DNA of 64,000 bases, from contig JAGUCH010000008.1 of NCBI GenBank assembly GCA_019096065.1, positions 6,143,001 to 6,207,000 of the forward strand, in the 5' to 3' direction. The notes beneath the pieces are model-generated. The model had not been told where the DNA came from, did no database searches, and saw only the letters and a program-made list of their open reading frames with translations. Below are positions 38,001 through 48,968 of the stretch, piece after piece (position 1 is the first letter of the stretch; every line of letters starts with the position of its first letter). The stretch is from Paracyclopina nana. Taxonomy: Eukaryota; Arthropoda; Copepoda; Cyclopoida; Cyclopettidae. A program made the position numbers and the translations under genes.

Positions 38001-40571
38001 TATTTCATACTGAATGATCTCTACAAAATCAACCCAATCTATCAATTCTCTTTGAAAGCATTCAGTGTAGTCTTCCATGTTGCAATAGAAAGAGCTACTC
38101 AGGCTGATGATGTAAAGACAAGGGTTAATAATTTGACTGACTGCATCACTTACAGTGTCTTCATGTACACAACACGTGGTTTGTTTGAATGTGACAAGCT
38201 GATATTCACAGCTCAAATGGCTTTTCAAATATTACTGATGAAGAAAGAAATCAACCCAGCTGAACTTGACTTTCTGCTACGTTTCCCAGGAGCTCAGAAT
38301 GTTCAATCTCCAGTAGACTTTATTGCCCAGGTTGGGTGGGGAGCCATCAAAATCCTATCAACAATGGATGATTTCAGAAACTTGGACAGAGACATAGAAA
38401 ACAATGCAAAAAGATGGAGGAAATTTGCAGAGTCTGAAGCGCCAGAAAAAGAGAAGTTCCCACAGGAGTGGAAGAAGAAAGATGCTCTTCAAAGGCTGTG
38501 TATGATGCGAGCCTTGAGGCCTGACCGCATGACTTATGCTGTGGTGAGTTTTGTTGAAGAGAAATTGGGTTCAAAGTTTGTTGAAAACAGATCTGTGGAG
38601 TTTGCAAAGTCTTATGAAGAGTCTGGTCCATCTACGCCCATATTCTTCATTTTATCACCAGGAGTGAACCCTCTAAAAGATGTTGAGGCTCTTGGCAAGA
38701 AGCTTGGATTCACTCAGATGAATAAGAACTTTCACAATGTTTCACTAGGTCAAGGTCAAGAAGCTGTAGCAGAAGGAGCTATGGAAGAAGCATCTAGAGA
38801 GGGCCATTGGGTGATTTTGCAAAATATTCATTTGGTCAAGACATGGCTTCCATCTCTGGAGAAGAAAATTGAAGAGTATAGTGAAGGCTCCCATGCTAAC
38901 TACAGGCTATTTTTGTCTGCAGAGCCAGCCCCAACTCCAGAGCAGCATATTATCCCTCAAAGTATTTTGGAAGCTTCAATTAAAATCACAAATGAGCCTC
39001 CAACAGGTATGCAAGCCAATCTGCACAAAGCATTGGACAACTTTGATCAAGAGACCATGGAAATGTGCTCCAAGGAAGCTGAGTTCAAGAGTATTCTATT
39101 TTCACTTTGCTACTTCCATGCTGTTGTTGCTGAACGGAGGAAGTTTGGTCCTCAAGGCTGGAATAAGATATACCCCTTTAACACGGGTGACTTGATCATC
39201 AGCATGAATGTGCTCTACAATTATTTGGAGGCACACAATAGAATCCCATGGGAAGATCTCCGGTACTTGTTTGGAGAAATCATGTATGGAGGTCACATCA
39301 CAGATGATTGGGACAGGAGACTTTGCAAAGCTTATCTTGAAGAATACATGCATCCTGACCAACTTGATGGAGAACTACAATTGGCACCAGGGTTCAATAC
39401 CCCTCCAAACATGGATTACCAAGGATACCACTGGTATTATAAGTTTTTCCTAATGATATGAAAACATTTACCATTTCGAGTTTAGGTACATTTCCGATAA
39501 CTTGCCTCCAGAGAGCCCAGTGCTTTATGGACTCCATCCCAATGCAGAAATTGGTTTCCTGACTGCTACATCTGAAACATTGTTCAGGACAGTGTTCGAG
39601 TTGCAGCCACGAGAAAGTGGAGCAACTGGAGGTCCAGTGACAACCAGAGAAGACAAAATCAAGGCTTTGGTTGATGACATCATGGAGAAACTACCAGAAG
39701 CCTTCAATATGACTGAGATAATGGGAAAAGTGGAAGAAAGGACACCCTATGTAGTGGTAGCCTTCCAGGTATACACCACAGCCTGTCTAAAAGAGTCTAT
39801 ACCTACTAATGAATCACTCTACAGGAATGTGAAAGAATGAATTGGTTGACAAATGAAATTCGAAGGTCACTACGGGAACTTGATTTAGGCTTGAAGGGAG
39901 AATTGACCACCACAAATGATATGGAAGATCTTGGCAATTGTCTTTACTTTGACCAAGTTCCTCCTTCTTGGGCAAACAGAGCCTATGCCTCTTTGCATGG
40001 CCTTTCTAATTGGTACTCTGACTTGCTACTCCGTATCAAGGAGTTGGAATCTTGGACGTCAGATTTCAGCCTTCCATCCTCTGTGTGGCTATCTGGATTT
40101 TTCAATCCACAATCTTTCCTTACCGCAATTATGCAGAGTACAGCTAGAAAAAATGAGCTACCACTGGATAAAATGTCTTTGGCTTGCGAGGTTACCAAAA
40201 AGGTACAGCAATAAGTTCATTAAGTGATTTCAGACCTAAAAATTATGCTTATATTGAAGTATGGTGGTGAGGCAACTCAAGCTCCTAGAGAAGGGGCTTA
40301 CATTCATGGATTGTATATGGAAGGAGCTAGGTGGGATATCAATACTGGCTCAATTGTGGATTCGTTACTTAAGGAATTATACCCAGTTATGCCCATAATG
40401 TATATCAAAGCACTGACGCAAGACAAGCAAGAGTCGAGATCACTGTATGAGTGTCCAATCTACAAAACGAGGCAAAGAGGGCCAACTTATGTGTGGACAT
40501 TTCACTTGAAGAGCAAAGAGAGGCCATCAAAATGGATTCTTGCCGGAGTTGCCCTACTCTTACAAATATAA
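26094..40571 (+). CDS. Axonemal outer-arm dynein heavy chain, DNAH9/11/17 (beta) type
   Basis: Eighteen exons giving 4506 aa: 26094-26591, 26648-27049, 27114-27302, 27366-29792, 29845-30213, 30272-31515, 31569-32604, 32668-33004, 33058-33972, 34032-34947, 34998-35259, 35316-35720, 35775-35906, 35963-37389, 37445-39433, 39486-39768, 39825-40202 and 40260-40571. All phases agree. The tail is residues 1 to about 1700. P-loops are GPAGTGKT (AAA1, about 1888), GNAGTGKT (AAA2, about 2169), GGAGCGKT (AAA3, about 2495) and GVGGSGKQ (AAA4, about 2842). The stalk coiled coils flank a microtubule-binding domain at about 3195-3295. AAA5, AAA6 and the C-terminal domain ([20 protein letters not shown]) follow. 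Length and sequence fit the vertebrate DNAH9/11/17 group (roughly 4460-4520 aa). It is an ATP-driven motor of the ciliary or flagellar outer arm. Introns are 50-64 nt. Which of the three paralogue names fits cannot be decided here. Confidence 0.95.
35260..35315 (+). other. GC-AG intron in the dynein gene
   Basis: The conserved residues VFQ end exon 11 at 35259 and are followed by GCAAGC rather than GT. The next exon resumes with [11 protein letters not shown] after AATAG. Homologous heavy chains read VFQ-(I/V)TLRKGY without a gap. GCAAG is the usual form of the minor GC-AG donor class. Confidence 0.75.
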
Positions 40572-40925
40572 TTTTAGCTAGTTAGAAATAAAAATATACA
40601 CGTAGCAAGCCCAAGTCAAATATTTTTCAATTGTCCTACCTTCATGAGACTCCATGGAATTCCATTGGCGATTTCTTCACTTTTCACTTTTTCTCACTTC
40701 GCACAATTCCCGCGATTCACGACTAGATTGAGTTAGCTAACTCTTAGCTGAGCAGACTCGATTTTTGCCGCAGCTATTTAAATAGCAGGGTTACTCATCA
40801 TTGGTTACAAATGCGTTTTAACGCGCTGGCGTTTCGCGGAAATTTTTGTCACCTTTAGAAACGTAAACAAATAAAACTCGTCAAATCGCAACTTGAAGTG
40901 AAATTTGTAAACAAACATTTTAGCT
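40572..40925. promoter_or_regulatory. Intergenic 354 bp between dynein and Tudor genes
   Basis: Contains AATAAA at 40587-40592, just after the dynein stop, as its likely poly(A) signal. A TATA-like palindrome CTATTTAAATAG lies near 40772. A possible 5' UTR intron of the next gene runs from GTAAAC (about 40863) to TTTTAG (40923). The promoter of the downstream gene, and perhaps of the whole trio, should be here. Confidence 0.4.
40587..40592 (+). terminator. Dynein poly(A) signal AATAAA
   Basis: The canonical hexamer lies 16 nt after the dynein stop codon, the only one close by on this strand. Confidence 0.55.
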
Positions 40926-43109
40926 ATGACTTCTGAGGCCTCAGTTGAGGCTGTGAATGGTAAAATTGACCTAGGAGTGAGAAAGTTGCGGGCTTCTTAC
41001 GTGGAAAATGCCACAACAATTTACGCATATTTGGAGCACGAATTCCACACTTTGAGTGAATACACTGAGAAAATTAGCGAAGCTTACAAGAGTGCAGCTA
41101 AACCAGAGAATGAGGGCGAAAACAAGATCAAGGAAGAGCAAACTTACTTGTTATTCTCAGAAAAGGACAATTGTGCGGCTCGTGCTAGAATAGAACAAGC
41201 CAAAGCAGGACCTGGAGGGTCAAAGGTTTTTTAACAATTCCTCATTTGCCGATCATTGGTTGAGGACCTTGATAGTTTAGTTCTCAACTCGTTTCAGGTT
41301 CGAGCTCGATTGGTCGACATTGGACGCGGAGATCTTTTTGATGCCTCCAAAGTCAAGTTGATGCCAGTGGAGATCAAAGACCTGCCCATTCTTTGTGCAA
41401 GATACAAATTGGCTGATTTGAAGCCTAAAGGTCGAGACGAAGGCTTTTCGGCTCAGGATCGAGAAAGAGGCGCGGAATGGCTTCGCAGTGTCATTACAAA
41501 ATTTGGTCCAGTCATCAAGGCCAATTGCTACCAAATTGTCAATTACAAAGGTACAAAATTAGTTCATGATCTGACATTTTTGCCATTACACAAAATGGAT
41601 CGTTTTAGGTGGAATCATGATTGAGGGAGAGATTGGGGGCAAAAATATCAATCAGTTGGCATTGCTTCAAGGATTAGCCGTTCCCAACCCGAATATTGTG
41701 GTGAAGCAGCCTCATTACATGGGTTTTCATGCTAACAGGGTACCTATGGCACCAGTGCATCATCATCACCAAGAGTGGGATGCTGATTACCTTGAGTATG
41801 GAGGAGTTGGAAGGATCAATCATCCAATCCTTAATCCGAATGCCAACCAAGCTAGGATGCCACTTCGAAGGCCGAATGCTCTTGTAAAGTCACGAACTAC
41901 TCCTCTTGCTTCTATAATTATTATAAGGTATTTTTAGCCCAAGAACAGTAGCAATAATGGTGCCGCATTGCCAATCCCTGGTGGATATAATCCAGTGGTT
42001 AAGCCTAAGGAAAAAGCAACAAAGAAGAGCGTTCCTTCTTCGAGCAATGATCCCCAAAAGCACAAGGCCACAATACAAAATCTGGAGGCAACCTTGGCTA
42101 AGAAGAACAAGGAGATTGCAGAGCTCAAAAAGGCCAACAAGCAAGATTTTCTTCCATCAGATGATAACCCGTTCCAGAACCTTGCTGATGCAGTTGTTCG
42201 CATTCAGGCTTTGAGGCTGGGCCAGAGCTCAAAAGATGACATGCATATGAGAGAAAAGGTGTCTGACACTGCCAGACTTGTCAGAGATGTGCACAAGAGC
42301 TTGACAATGTTGGCCAGGAAGTCTTCAGATGCTGACAAGGCTATGGCAATCATGAATCAATGCCAAGAGCAAGCCTTGACCTTGTCTGATGCGACTGTCC
42401 TCAATGTCACGCTTGAAGGAGCCAGAAATGCTGTGGCCAGTTATGCAGGTAATTTTTACAGAAATGCATATCCTATTCTTGAGGTAGTTGAACAAATCTC
42501 TACTTAAGGATCTTATGTCAGTGAGTTTATGGACTTGAAGCGTAGCCTTGATGAAGGGTGTGAAGTTCTTCACCAAGTGTTGATCAATGATGTACCAAGT
42601 CCTCAAGTGAAGATCAATGTCGGCCAATTGGAGGCTGCCAAGCGCAAAGAAATTGTTGAAGCCGCCTTGCAAATGGCTGATCAATGGTGCAAAGAGGATA
42701 AGAAAGCCACTGCAAAAATTAAGTCAAATGAAGCTTTGACTCTCCTTATCAAAGGTGAAACATAAACTTACAATGAGTTACTTTACTACATGCGTTTCCT
42801 TCAGGTCTTTCGGAGACTGCTTCGCAGTTGGATGCTGTGTGTAAAGGCCAAGGCCTGTCGCAAACTCCCTTGCCCAATGTTCACTTGTTATCAAAAAAGG
42901 CCATGCATAGTTGCAACTTTGAGCTGGGCCTGCTGTCCCCTCCTGGCTCAGTTGCTTCAGAAACAGTCTCTGCTTACAAGTTATCTGGCATGAACTATGG
43001 CTCAGTGATGGCTACCCTGGCAAAGGCCATAGCCATCTGCCAGGCTGAGAAAAATGTAGCTGAGGAGAATTATGCAAAGTATTCTGAAGTTACCTCCAAG
43101 TACCAATAA
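40926..43109 (+). CDS. Tudor-domain protein with C-terminal coiled coil
   Basis: Six exons, 629 aa: 40926-41225, 41298-41550, 41609-41883, 41938-42448, 42509-42754 and 42805-43109, all in phase. An extended Tudor domain spans about residues 10-210: an SN-like start (LRASYVENATTIYAYL), the barrel strand KVRARLVDIGRGDLF where families have V-x-F-IDYG, then ELPxxA-like DLPILCARYKLADL and the closing GxxINQLALLQGLAV. The barrel has DIGRG in place of the usual DYGN, so part of the aromatic cage for methyl-arginine may be missing. A His-rich stretch (HHHH) and proline-rich linker lead to a helical half with coiled-coil character. This order resembles the front of STK31, but there is no kinase domain. 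Tudor proteins of this kind usually act in germline piRNA granules; the role here is inferred. Introns are 54-72 nt. Confidence 0.75.
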
Positions 43110-43190
43110 AAATCATGCCTGGTTTTGTAGTAGCATTTCAATTGCATTGAAACAATTCTTAATGTTAATGTTTTCCTTTTTGCAGGAGTC

Positions 43191-44021
43191 ATGCAAGCCT
43201 TTAATAGACTTTTTCCTATGAGGCAAAAAAGGCCAGTTCTGCTAGGCATGATTCATCTGAAGGCCTTGCCTGGAAGTCCTTTGCATAAGGATCAAAAGGT
43301 CAGCCAGATCATCGATACAGCCTTGAGAGAAGCTGAGCTGTTGAAAAAGTTTCGCTTTGATGGCCTAATTGTTGAAAACATGCATGATGTGCCCTATGTT
43401 AAACACGTAGGTCCAGAGGTCATAGCCTCTATGGCCTTAGCTTGCAGTGAAGTGAAGAAGACCTTTGAAGGCCCTGTCGGTGTGCAAGTGTTGGCTGGTG
43501 CAAATAAAGCCGCTTTAGCCATTGCAAAAACCTCAGGCCTTCAGTTCATCCGCGCAGAGGCCTTTGTGTATGGCCATGTGGCTGATGAAGGCTGGATGGA
43601 TGCTCAGGCTGGTGACCTTCTTCGTTATCGACAAATGATCAATGCTGAGGACATTTATGTGTACACTGACATAAAGAAGAAGCACAGCGCTCACAGTGTG
43701 ACATCTGATGTGTCAATTGGTGAGACAGCCTCAGCAGCCTCATTTTTCCTCTCTGATGGCCTCATTGTGACCGGCTCAAGCACGGGAGCCCAAGCAAATC
43801 CTGATGATGCTTTGCAAGTGCGGAAAGCGACTCCGGATTTGCCAGTGCTGATAGGATCAGGAATCACTCCTGGGAATGTGGCCAAATTTGCCAACAATAG
43901 TGATGCTTTCATAGTTGGCTCATACCTCAAGCAGCAAGGAATGTGGAACTTGGAAATGGACGAAGAAAGAGTGGAAGCTATGGCTGCTGCTGTTTTCAAT
44001 CTCGACACCCATTCAAGCTAA
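43191..44021 (+). CDS. BtpA/SgcQ-family TIM-barrel protein
   Basis: Single-exon gene, 276 aa, close to the usual family length. Family signature strands are visible: LLGMIHLKALPGSP near the start, FDGLIVENMHDVPY, VGVQVLAGANKAALAIA, FIRAEAFVYGHVADEGW, and the late DLPVLIGSGITPGNVAKF with DAFIVGSYLK. The family is widespread in bacteria and archaea. It is named after a cyanobacterial protein needed for photosystem I, and has animal members such as the nematode F13E9.13 type, annotated as mitochondrial. A short basic start (QAFNRLFPMRQKR) could be a targeting signal. The substrate is unknown; a barrel acting on a sugar-like compound is inference. The start codon lies 5 nt after a strong acceptor-like sequence (TTTTCCTTTTTGCAG). 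It is 81 nt after the upstream stop and has no introns, unlike its neighbours. Confidence 0.85.
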   Translation: MQAFNRLFPMRQKRPVLLGMIHLKALPGSPLHKDQKVSQIIDTALREAELLKKFRFDGLIVENMHDVPYVKHVGPEVIASMALACSEVKKTFEGPVGVQVLAGANKAALAIAKTSGLQFIRAEAFVYGHVADEGWMDAQAGDLLRYRQMINAEDIYVYTDIKKKHSAHSVTSDVSIGETASAASFFLSDGLIVTGSSTGAQANPDDALQVRKATPDLPVLIGSGITPGNVAKFANNSDAFIVGSYLKQQGMWNLEMDEERVEAMAAAVFNLDTHSS

Positions 44022-44118
44022 GCAGCCTCTATACCAAAATGCCTGTGATTTAATATACAGTTTACTGTGTGAAGTAAGTGAGCTTTGGGAAGAATTTGAA
44101 AATATTTTTCTATTTCAG

Positions 44119-45614
44119 ATGATGAGATTCATCTTTTGGTGTGCATTTGAACACTTGGACTTTCGCTTGGCTGAATTTGAGGCGATTGCTTCCATGCTCA
44201 ACATTGAACTGCATTGGATCGACAAGAACCAAAGTCACCCTTGGGTCATCATTGATCTCCAGGATTCAAATGAAGCTAGGCTTATTTGCTCCAGATCCAT
44301 TTCGACAAAGTTTTGCGCTCACCTATGGGCGCAAAGCGATGAAAGTAGGACTGACTTGAATGAACGCTTGAGGCAATATTGCCATGACAAGCGCCTTCAG
44401 TTTGGCCCCGAAACCTCTTTCAAAATCCATGTTGAAACTTTTATGCGAAGGATCAGCATGGATGAGAGGTTGGAGCGAATCGAAAATTTCTCTTATTTGC
44501 CTGTGGAGGGACCAGTCAAGCTGGACAATCCGGATGTGACATTTGTGGCCCTGGAGTTTTATGGCTTTGATCAGAACAACATTCCTGATCAGCCCCTAAA
44601 CCTATTCTTTGGCCAATGGGTGGCCGAGGGCCAGCGAGATCTCATCACCAAGTAACTAATGTCACATCTATGAGAGCTAAATGTCCTCAGTACTTTATTT
44701 TAAAGGCTTTCGTTGAAGAAGAGGCTGTTCATTGGCAATACTTCGATGGACCCTCAATTAAGCCTTTTGATGGCTAACTTGACCAAAGTTCAAGGGCATC
44801 ACCTTGCATTTGACCCATTTGTTGGCACTGGGTCCATTTTGGTGGCTGCAGCCCAATTTGGTGCTCAAGTGATTGGTGCTGATATTGACTATTTGATGGT
44901 GCATGCCCGAACTAAGCCTTCGCGAGTTGGCCAAAAGAAGCGAATCAAGGGTGAATCCTTCAAAGGAAATTTTGAGCAGTATGACCTTGGGGCAAAACTC
45001 ATTGATGTGATTGTGGCTGATGCTTCCAAATCAGGCTTGTGGCATTCCTCCTTCAAATTTGATGTCATAGGTAAATGTACAACTATCAGCTAAGAATGGG
45101 CTTCATCTCCTATGTTTCAGTCACTGATCCTCCTTATGGCATTCGTGAACCAGCAGCCAAAATTGGCTCGAACAGAGAAGTCATTGAAGCCATTCCCGAG
45201 GAGTATTTAGGCACTCACATTCCTCAAAAGATCGACTATGGCCTGGGGGACATTTTTGTTGATCTCTTGGCCTTTGCAAGTGCACACATGGTAACAGGTG
45301 GGAGATTGGCCTTTTGGATGCCAGTCAATCGTGAAACGTACAATGGGGATATGCTCCCGAGGCATCCTTGCTTTGACTTGGTTGCGAATTGCGAACAAGT
45401 TTTGAGCTCGCATACATCCAGACGTTGCCTAGTGTTTGAAAAAACCTTGGACTCTATCTCAGATTTTGCAGATGAGCAAGAATGTCGAGCCAAAGTTTGC
45501 CAAATGGCTGCTGAATTCAGAGAGAACTTTTTCAAATCTCAACAAGTGCCAAGGCTAGAGCGAAAAGAGAGGCTCAAAAAGTTTGGCCACCTAAACCTGT
45601 GCGAACTGAAATAA
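44119..45614 (+). CDS. TRMT11: tRNA (guanine(10)-N2)-methyltransferase catalytic subunit
   Basis: Three exons, 463 aa, the same length as the human protein: 44119-44651, 44706-45070 and 45121-45614. The N-terminal THUMP-like half contains FKIHVETF and INPQ-type context and ends at FFGQWVAEGQRDLI. The catalytic half has the SAM-binding motif FDPFVGTGSILVAAA (from residue 213), the acidic strand GADID and the N-methylation motif DPPYG (D302-Y305). The C-terminus has NCEQVLSSHTSRR. With TRMT112 the enzyme makes m2G10 in cytosolic tRNA. The start is the first of two adjacent ATGs directly after a TTTCTATTTCAG acceptor. A GTAAGT about 47 nt upstream makes a 5' UTR intron likely. AATAAA overlaps the stop codon and recurs just after it. 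Confidence 0.93.
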
Positions 45615-45626
45615 AGCTCTAATAAA
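45610..45626 (+). terminator. TRMT11 poly(A) signals
   Basis: Two AATAAA hexamers, one overlapping the TAA stop and one about 12 nt on. They lie in the 218-bp gap between the convergent TRMT11 and SLC37 genes. Confidence 0.5.
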
Positions 45627-45832
45627 TATATACAATGAAAAAGCTTTCATTTGAGGCTAGATATGGAAAATATCCAAGTAAGACTCCTGTGAGCTTTCTT
45701 TTGTAAATATAGTAGGTCAAATTGGTTAAATGTCATGTTATTGCATATTCGCTAAAAAAGAATTGTAATATTGATGATGGAATGAATGTAGCCGCTAACC
45801 TACAGCCTCGAGGTTGCTGCGGCCTCCATTTG

Positions 45833-48800
45833 TCATGCTTCGCGAGCATACATCTGGCCAAGTCTTCTTTCGCGTCTGGATTCCAACATTTTCATAACAT
45901 CATGGTACACCAGCCTTGACAGCAACTATGGCCAAAAAATGAGCTTCAATTTTAACTTGTCATTCAAGTCCACTTACCAGCAGGGCAATGACGTCTGCGA
46001 CCATAAGCATGTAAAACACTTTGTTCAGGCCATCATCGAGGCCTTCGATGGCCCCAGCCAAAAAAGGCCCAACTGCGGCTCCAATCGAGCCGGTGCCATC
46101 GATGATTGAGGTCACTGTGGCCAAGGCCTTTGACGAGCCTTGAAGGCTGGGGTGCACGCCCAGCTCAGCTGAGACTGCTGTCGTGATTAAAGCGTAAGGG
46201 CCGTTGACCAACAGGCCACTGACAATCAAAAGGCCGACATTCCCTATGTAACAGTTGTTGACCACATTGCTGTTAAGTGGGCATGAACTGCCAAAGGCGT
46301 TGTAAGCAAAGAGCTGAAAAAAGGACATCGTCAATCACGGACTTGATCAGTTAATCAAGAATCTTGATTGGTACCAATCCAGGTAATCAATTGTTTTTTA
46401 GCACAAAATACTTTTTGAATAAAGCATGATATTACGTAATCAATCTGATTACTATTGGAAGTAGTCAATGCTTGAATCCGGATGAGTACAAAATGAGTTT
46501 AACTTGCTTAAAAATGGGACTTAAAAAGTAACCTATTTGCTTACAGAGGGAATGGCCATGATGAGCATGATTGCACATGTGGAAGCTGGTTTTCCTGTGA
46601 AATCTGAGGTGAGACCTGCAATGATGCCACCAATGATTCCACCCACATCAAAAAGGGTAGACAGGTTGGCAGCTGTAGCTGCTGACACTTGACCTTCCTC
46701 TCCTAAATCAAAAAAGCATTAATTAGTAAAAATCCTGTCTATCATAAGTTGAGCTTGAACTGCGATTAGTAAATGTTGATCTTGACTATTTAGCAGTTAA
46801 AGACAATTTCTATGTGTCAACATTCCTAGTTAAACTACAACGTTTGCCTCGCATCAGGGTACACTTTTAGTTATGGCCAATTATTCAGATGAAGACCTGC
46901 TAGTTATCATTGCCAATTGTGCACACACATTTTGAGATGCTTTGCGTTCGTGAGAAAACCTAAGCCTCGATGGCAGATTTTGCAGATGAGCAAGCATCGA
47001 GGAAAAGTTTGCCAAATGGCTCTCAGATTGGGAGAGAACTTTTTCAGATCTCAACAAGTGCCCGGATTAGAGGGGAAGAAGGAGAGAAATTTGGCCATAT
47101 AGCAACTCGAAAGATGCTCACCTTCGTCCTGAATGAATGTTGGAAGCCAATACAGGAATGTATAACTGACCAGCTTGGCAAAGAAGAGGCACAATGAGAA
47201 CTCAATGACACCCTGAAAGAGTCAAGCAAAAATATTGTTTTACCTTGTAGAAGTATTTTTAAGAAAATGGCATATTACTGGTATCTTAAGGGCACCAAGA
47301 AAGCTGATGGCTTGTTCGCTTTCTTCTTCATCATCATTTGAGTGATTGGAGCTCCTTTGGGCTTCAATGATGTTGTCTGGTTCAAAAGCAGGGTTAACAG
47401 TCCCACTTTCACTCTAAATAAACAAAACAAACGTAATTTAGCACATGAGTCCCTGATTGAAACTTTTGACCCAATGTGCGCAAGAAAACCAAAGTGCTCT
47501 AATTGATTCCCAGGATTAGCCCGAATAAATTCCAATGAATGCGTACTCACTAAGCAGAATTGATAATAGCAAAATCCCTAATGAATTATGTGTGTCATCA
47601 TAGCATAAATTGCTTATCTGTTAGGTCAATAACTTACTTCATCATCCGAAGGTCCAAGGAGAGGTGTAAGTTCACCTGGAGGAGTTGACCCCGAAAAGGT
47701 TCTTCGATTTGCACCTCCCTATTGTTAGGACAGTTCACAAATGAATTGATACCCACAAGACAGCCAAATACAGAGGAAAACAGAAAATGATGACTTACAG
47801 GAGGAGTGCTATCAGTTTCCAGGGAGGTGTTGAGTCCCACAAACTTGGGCTTTGGTACAAGGAATAGCCACATGACAAATCCAAATGCAGCTATGATTAT
47901 TGCAGGTACAATGAAAGACAACCCCCAATCGCCTTCGACAAAAAGACCTAAGAATTGAAGACAATCATAAACTGCTTTTCAACTGTAATAACATCAATGT
48001 GACACTTGGCCATGGAACAGAACGTCATACCTGCGAGCACTGATCCTAAAATGTTTCCCACAGATGTATGGGAATTCCAAATTCCAAAAATCAGGCCTTT
48101 TTTGCTCTTGCCAAACCAGTTGGCCACAGTGGTGACCACACCTGGCCATCCTGTTGACTGAAAAGCTCCTGCCACAGCCTTCAAATGTCCAACTTTGAGG
48201 TAATTGTAACCAAAAGTATCAAAGAATCTGTTTTACCTGTATTGCGATGAAGTAAGCGAGCGACTTGATTTCCGCAAAATAAGCCACTCCAAAGAGGAAT
48301 GTGAAGACACCAGACATGATCATGCCAATGCTGAGGTAATACCTCAAATTCATGCGTTCAGCCACATACCCACTGCAAAGTAATGTATTATTTGAAACAC
48401 TTTAATTTTCGGCTCATATCTTTGAAACTGTGAGTTCTAGAGCAAAATGTCATTTCAATAGCTCCATTTGAAATCACAAAATGCAACTTTTTGTACTTTA
48501 TAAGAAACTTGGTAAATCATTCGGAAGTTGGCTTATTTGACCTTGATTTCAGGCATTGAAATGCGCGTTGTTAGGTTACCTGACAAACATGAAGAAGGCA
48601 TAGGAGACCAAAAAGGCTGTGTCCAAAGTTCCTAGAAGCCTTTTAGCCTCATCTTCTGGCTTGCCATTTATTTCGTTTATCCACGAAGAGCAGTTGGCTT
48701 CATTTGTGCAATTTATCAAGGCTGGCTTGACTACACTCAGTGATTTTCTGGACATGTGAAAGCATGTGTAACAAATGTAAGTGAGTAGCAAAATAGCAAC

Positions 48801-48968
48801 TTTATATCTGAAAATAAGACCAATTGCATTACACCTTTATCCTTAATAGAATCAGTTGAAAACTTACATGTTTAATCTTGTACTTGGAGATCTGGAAGTT
48901 GTGGGGGAAAACAGCCTTAAAAAGTGAATTCCCCACGGGACTTTGACATCTAAGCAAACATTAGACAT
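45833..48968 (-). CDS. SLC37-family sugar-phosphate exchanger
   Basis: Eleven exons, 551 aa: 48968-48868, 48807-48580, 48372-48237, 48178-48031, 47947-47799, 47718-47638, 47413-47279, 47212-47122, 46702-46545, 46313-45978 and 45925-45833. All phases agree. A major-facilitator fold is clear: the first helix runs into LLTYICYTCFHMSRKSLSVVK, then a lumenal loop with NCT and NCS sites, GYVAERMNLRYYLSIGM, the signature STGWPGVVTTVANWFGKSKKG...GIWNSHTSVGNILGS, a hydrophilic central loop, then LYWLPTFI, STLFDVGGIIGGIIAG, GLLVNGPYALITTAVSAELG and IIDGTGSIGAAVGP. It ends RLVYHDVMKMLESRRE. The family swaps glucose-6-phosphate and phosphate, usually in the ER membrane. Sequence is closest in feel to SLC37A1/A2. 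The start follows an in-frame upstream stop. Intron 8 (419 nt) is unusually long and carries TRMT11-like sequence. Confidence 0.92.
46907..47100 (+). pseudogene. Decayed copy of the TRMT11 3' end inside an SLC37 intron
   Basis: The plus strand here parallels TRMT11 at about 45385-45590. Shared blocks include CAGATTTTGCAGATGAGCAA, the run AAAGTTTGCCAAATGGCT, GAGAGAACTTTTTCA and TCTCAACAAGTGCC. At protein level KVCQMA, ENFF and SQQVP survive, with frameshifts and lost segments between them. It lies about 1.5 kb from the parent, in the same orientation, antisense within intron 8 of the SLC37 gene. It explains why that intron is eight times longer than most. It is not expected to be expressed as protein. 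Confidence 0.8.

Noticed and set aside
43080..43200. Cis-splice joining the Tudor gene to the BtpA exon through a GTACCA donor
   Set aside because: The join would read SKSHASL and stop at once, giving no fusion protein. The donor is weak, and the stop at 43107-43109 is adequate.
43915..44655. 246-codon open frame spanning the end of the BtpA gene and the start of TRMT11, suggesting a fusion
   Set aside because: Its first part is an out-of-frame shadow of BtpA. Only the part from 44119 matches TRMT11, and that position coincides with a splice acceptor and the expected N-terminus.
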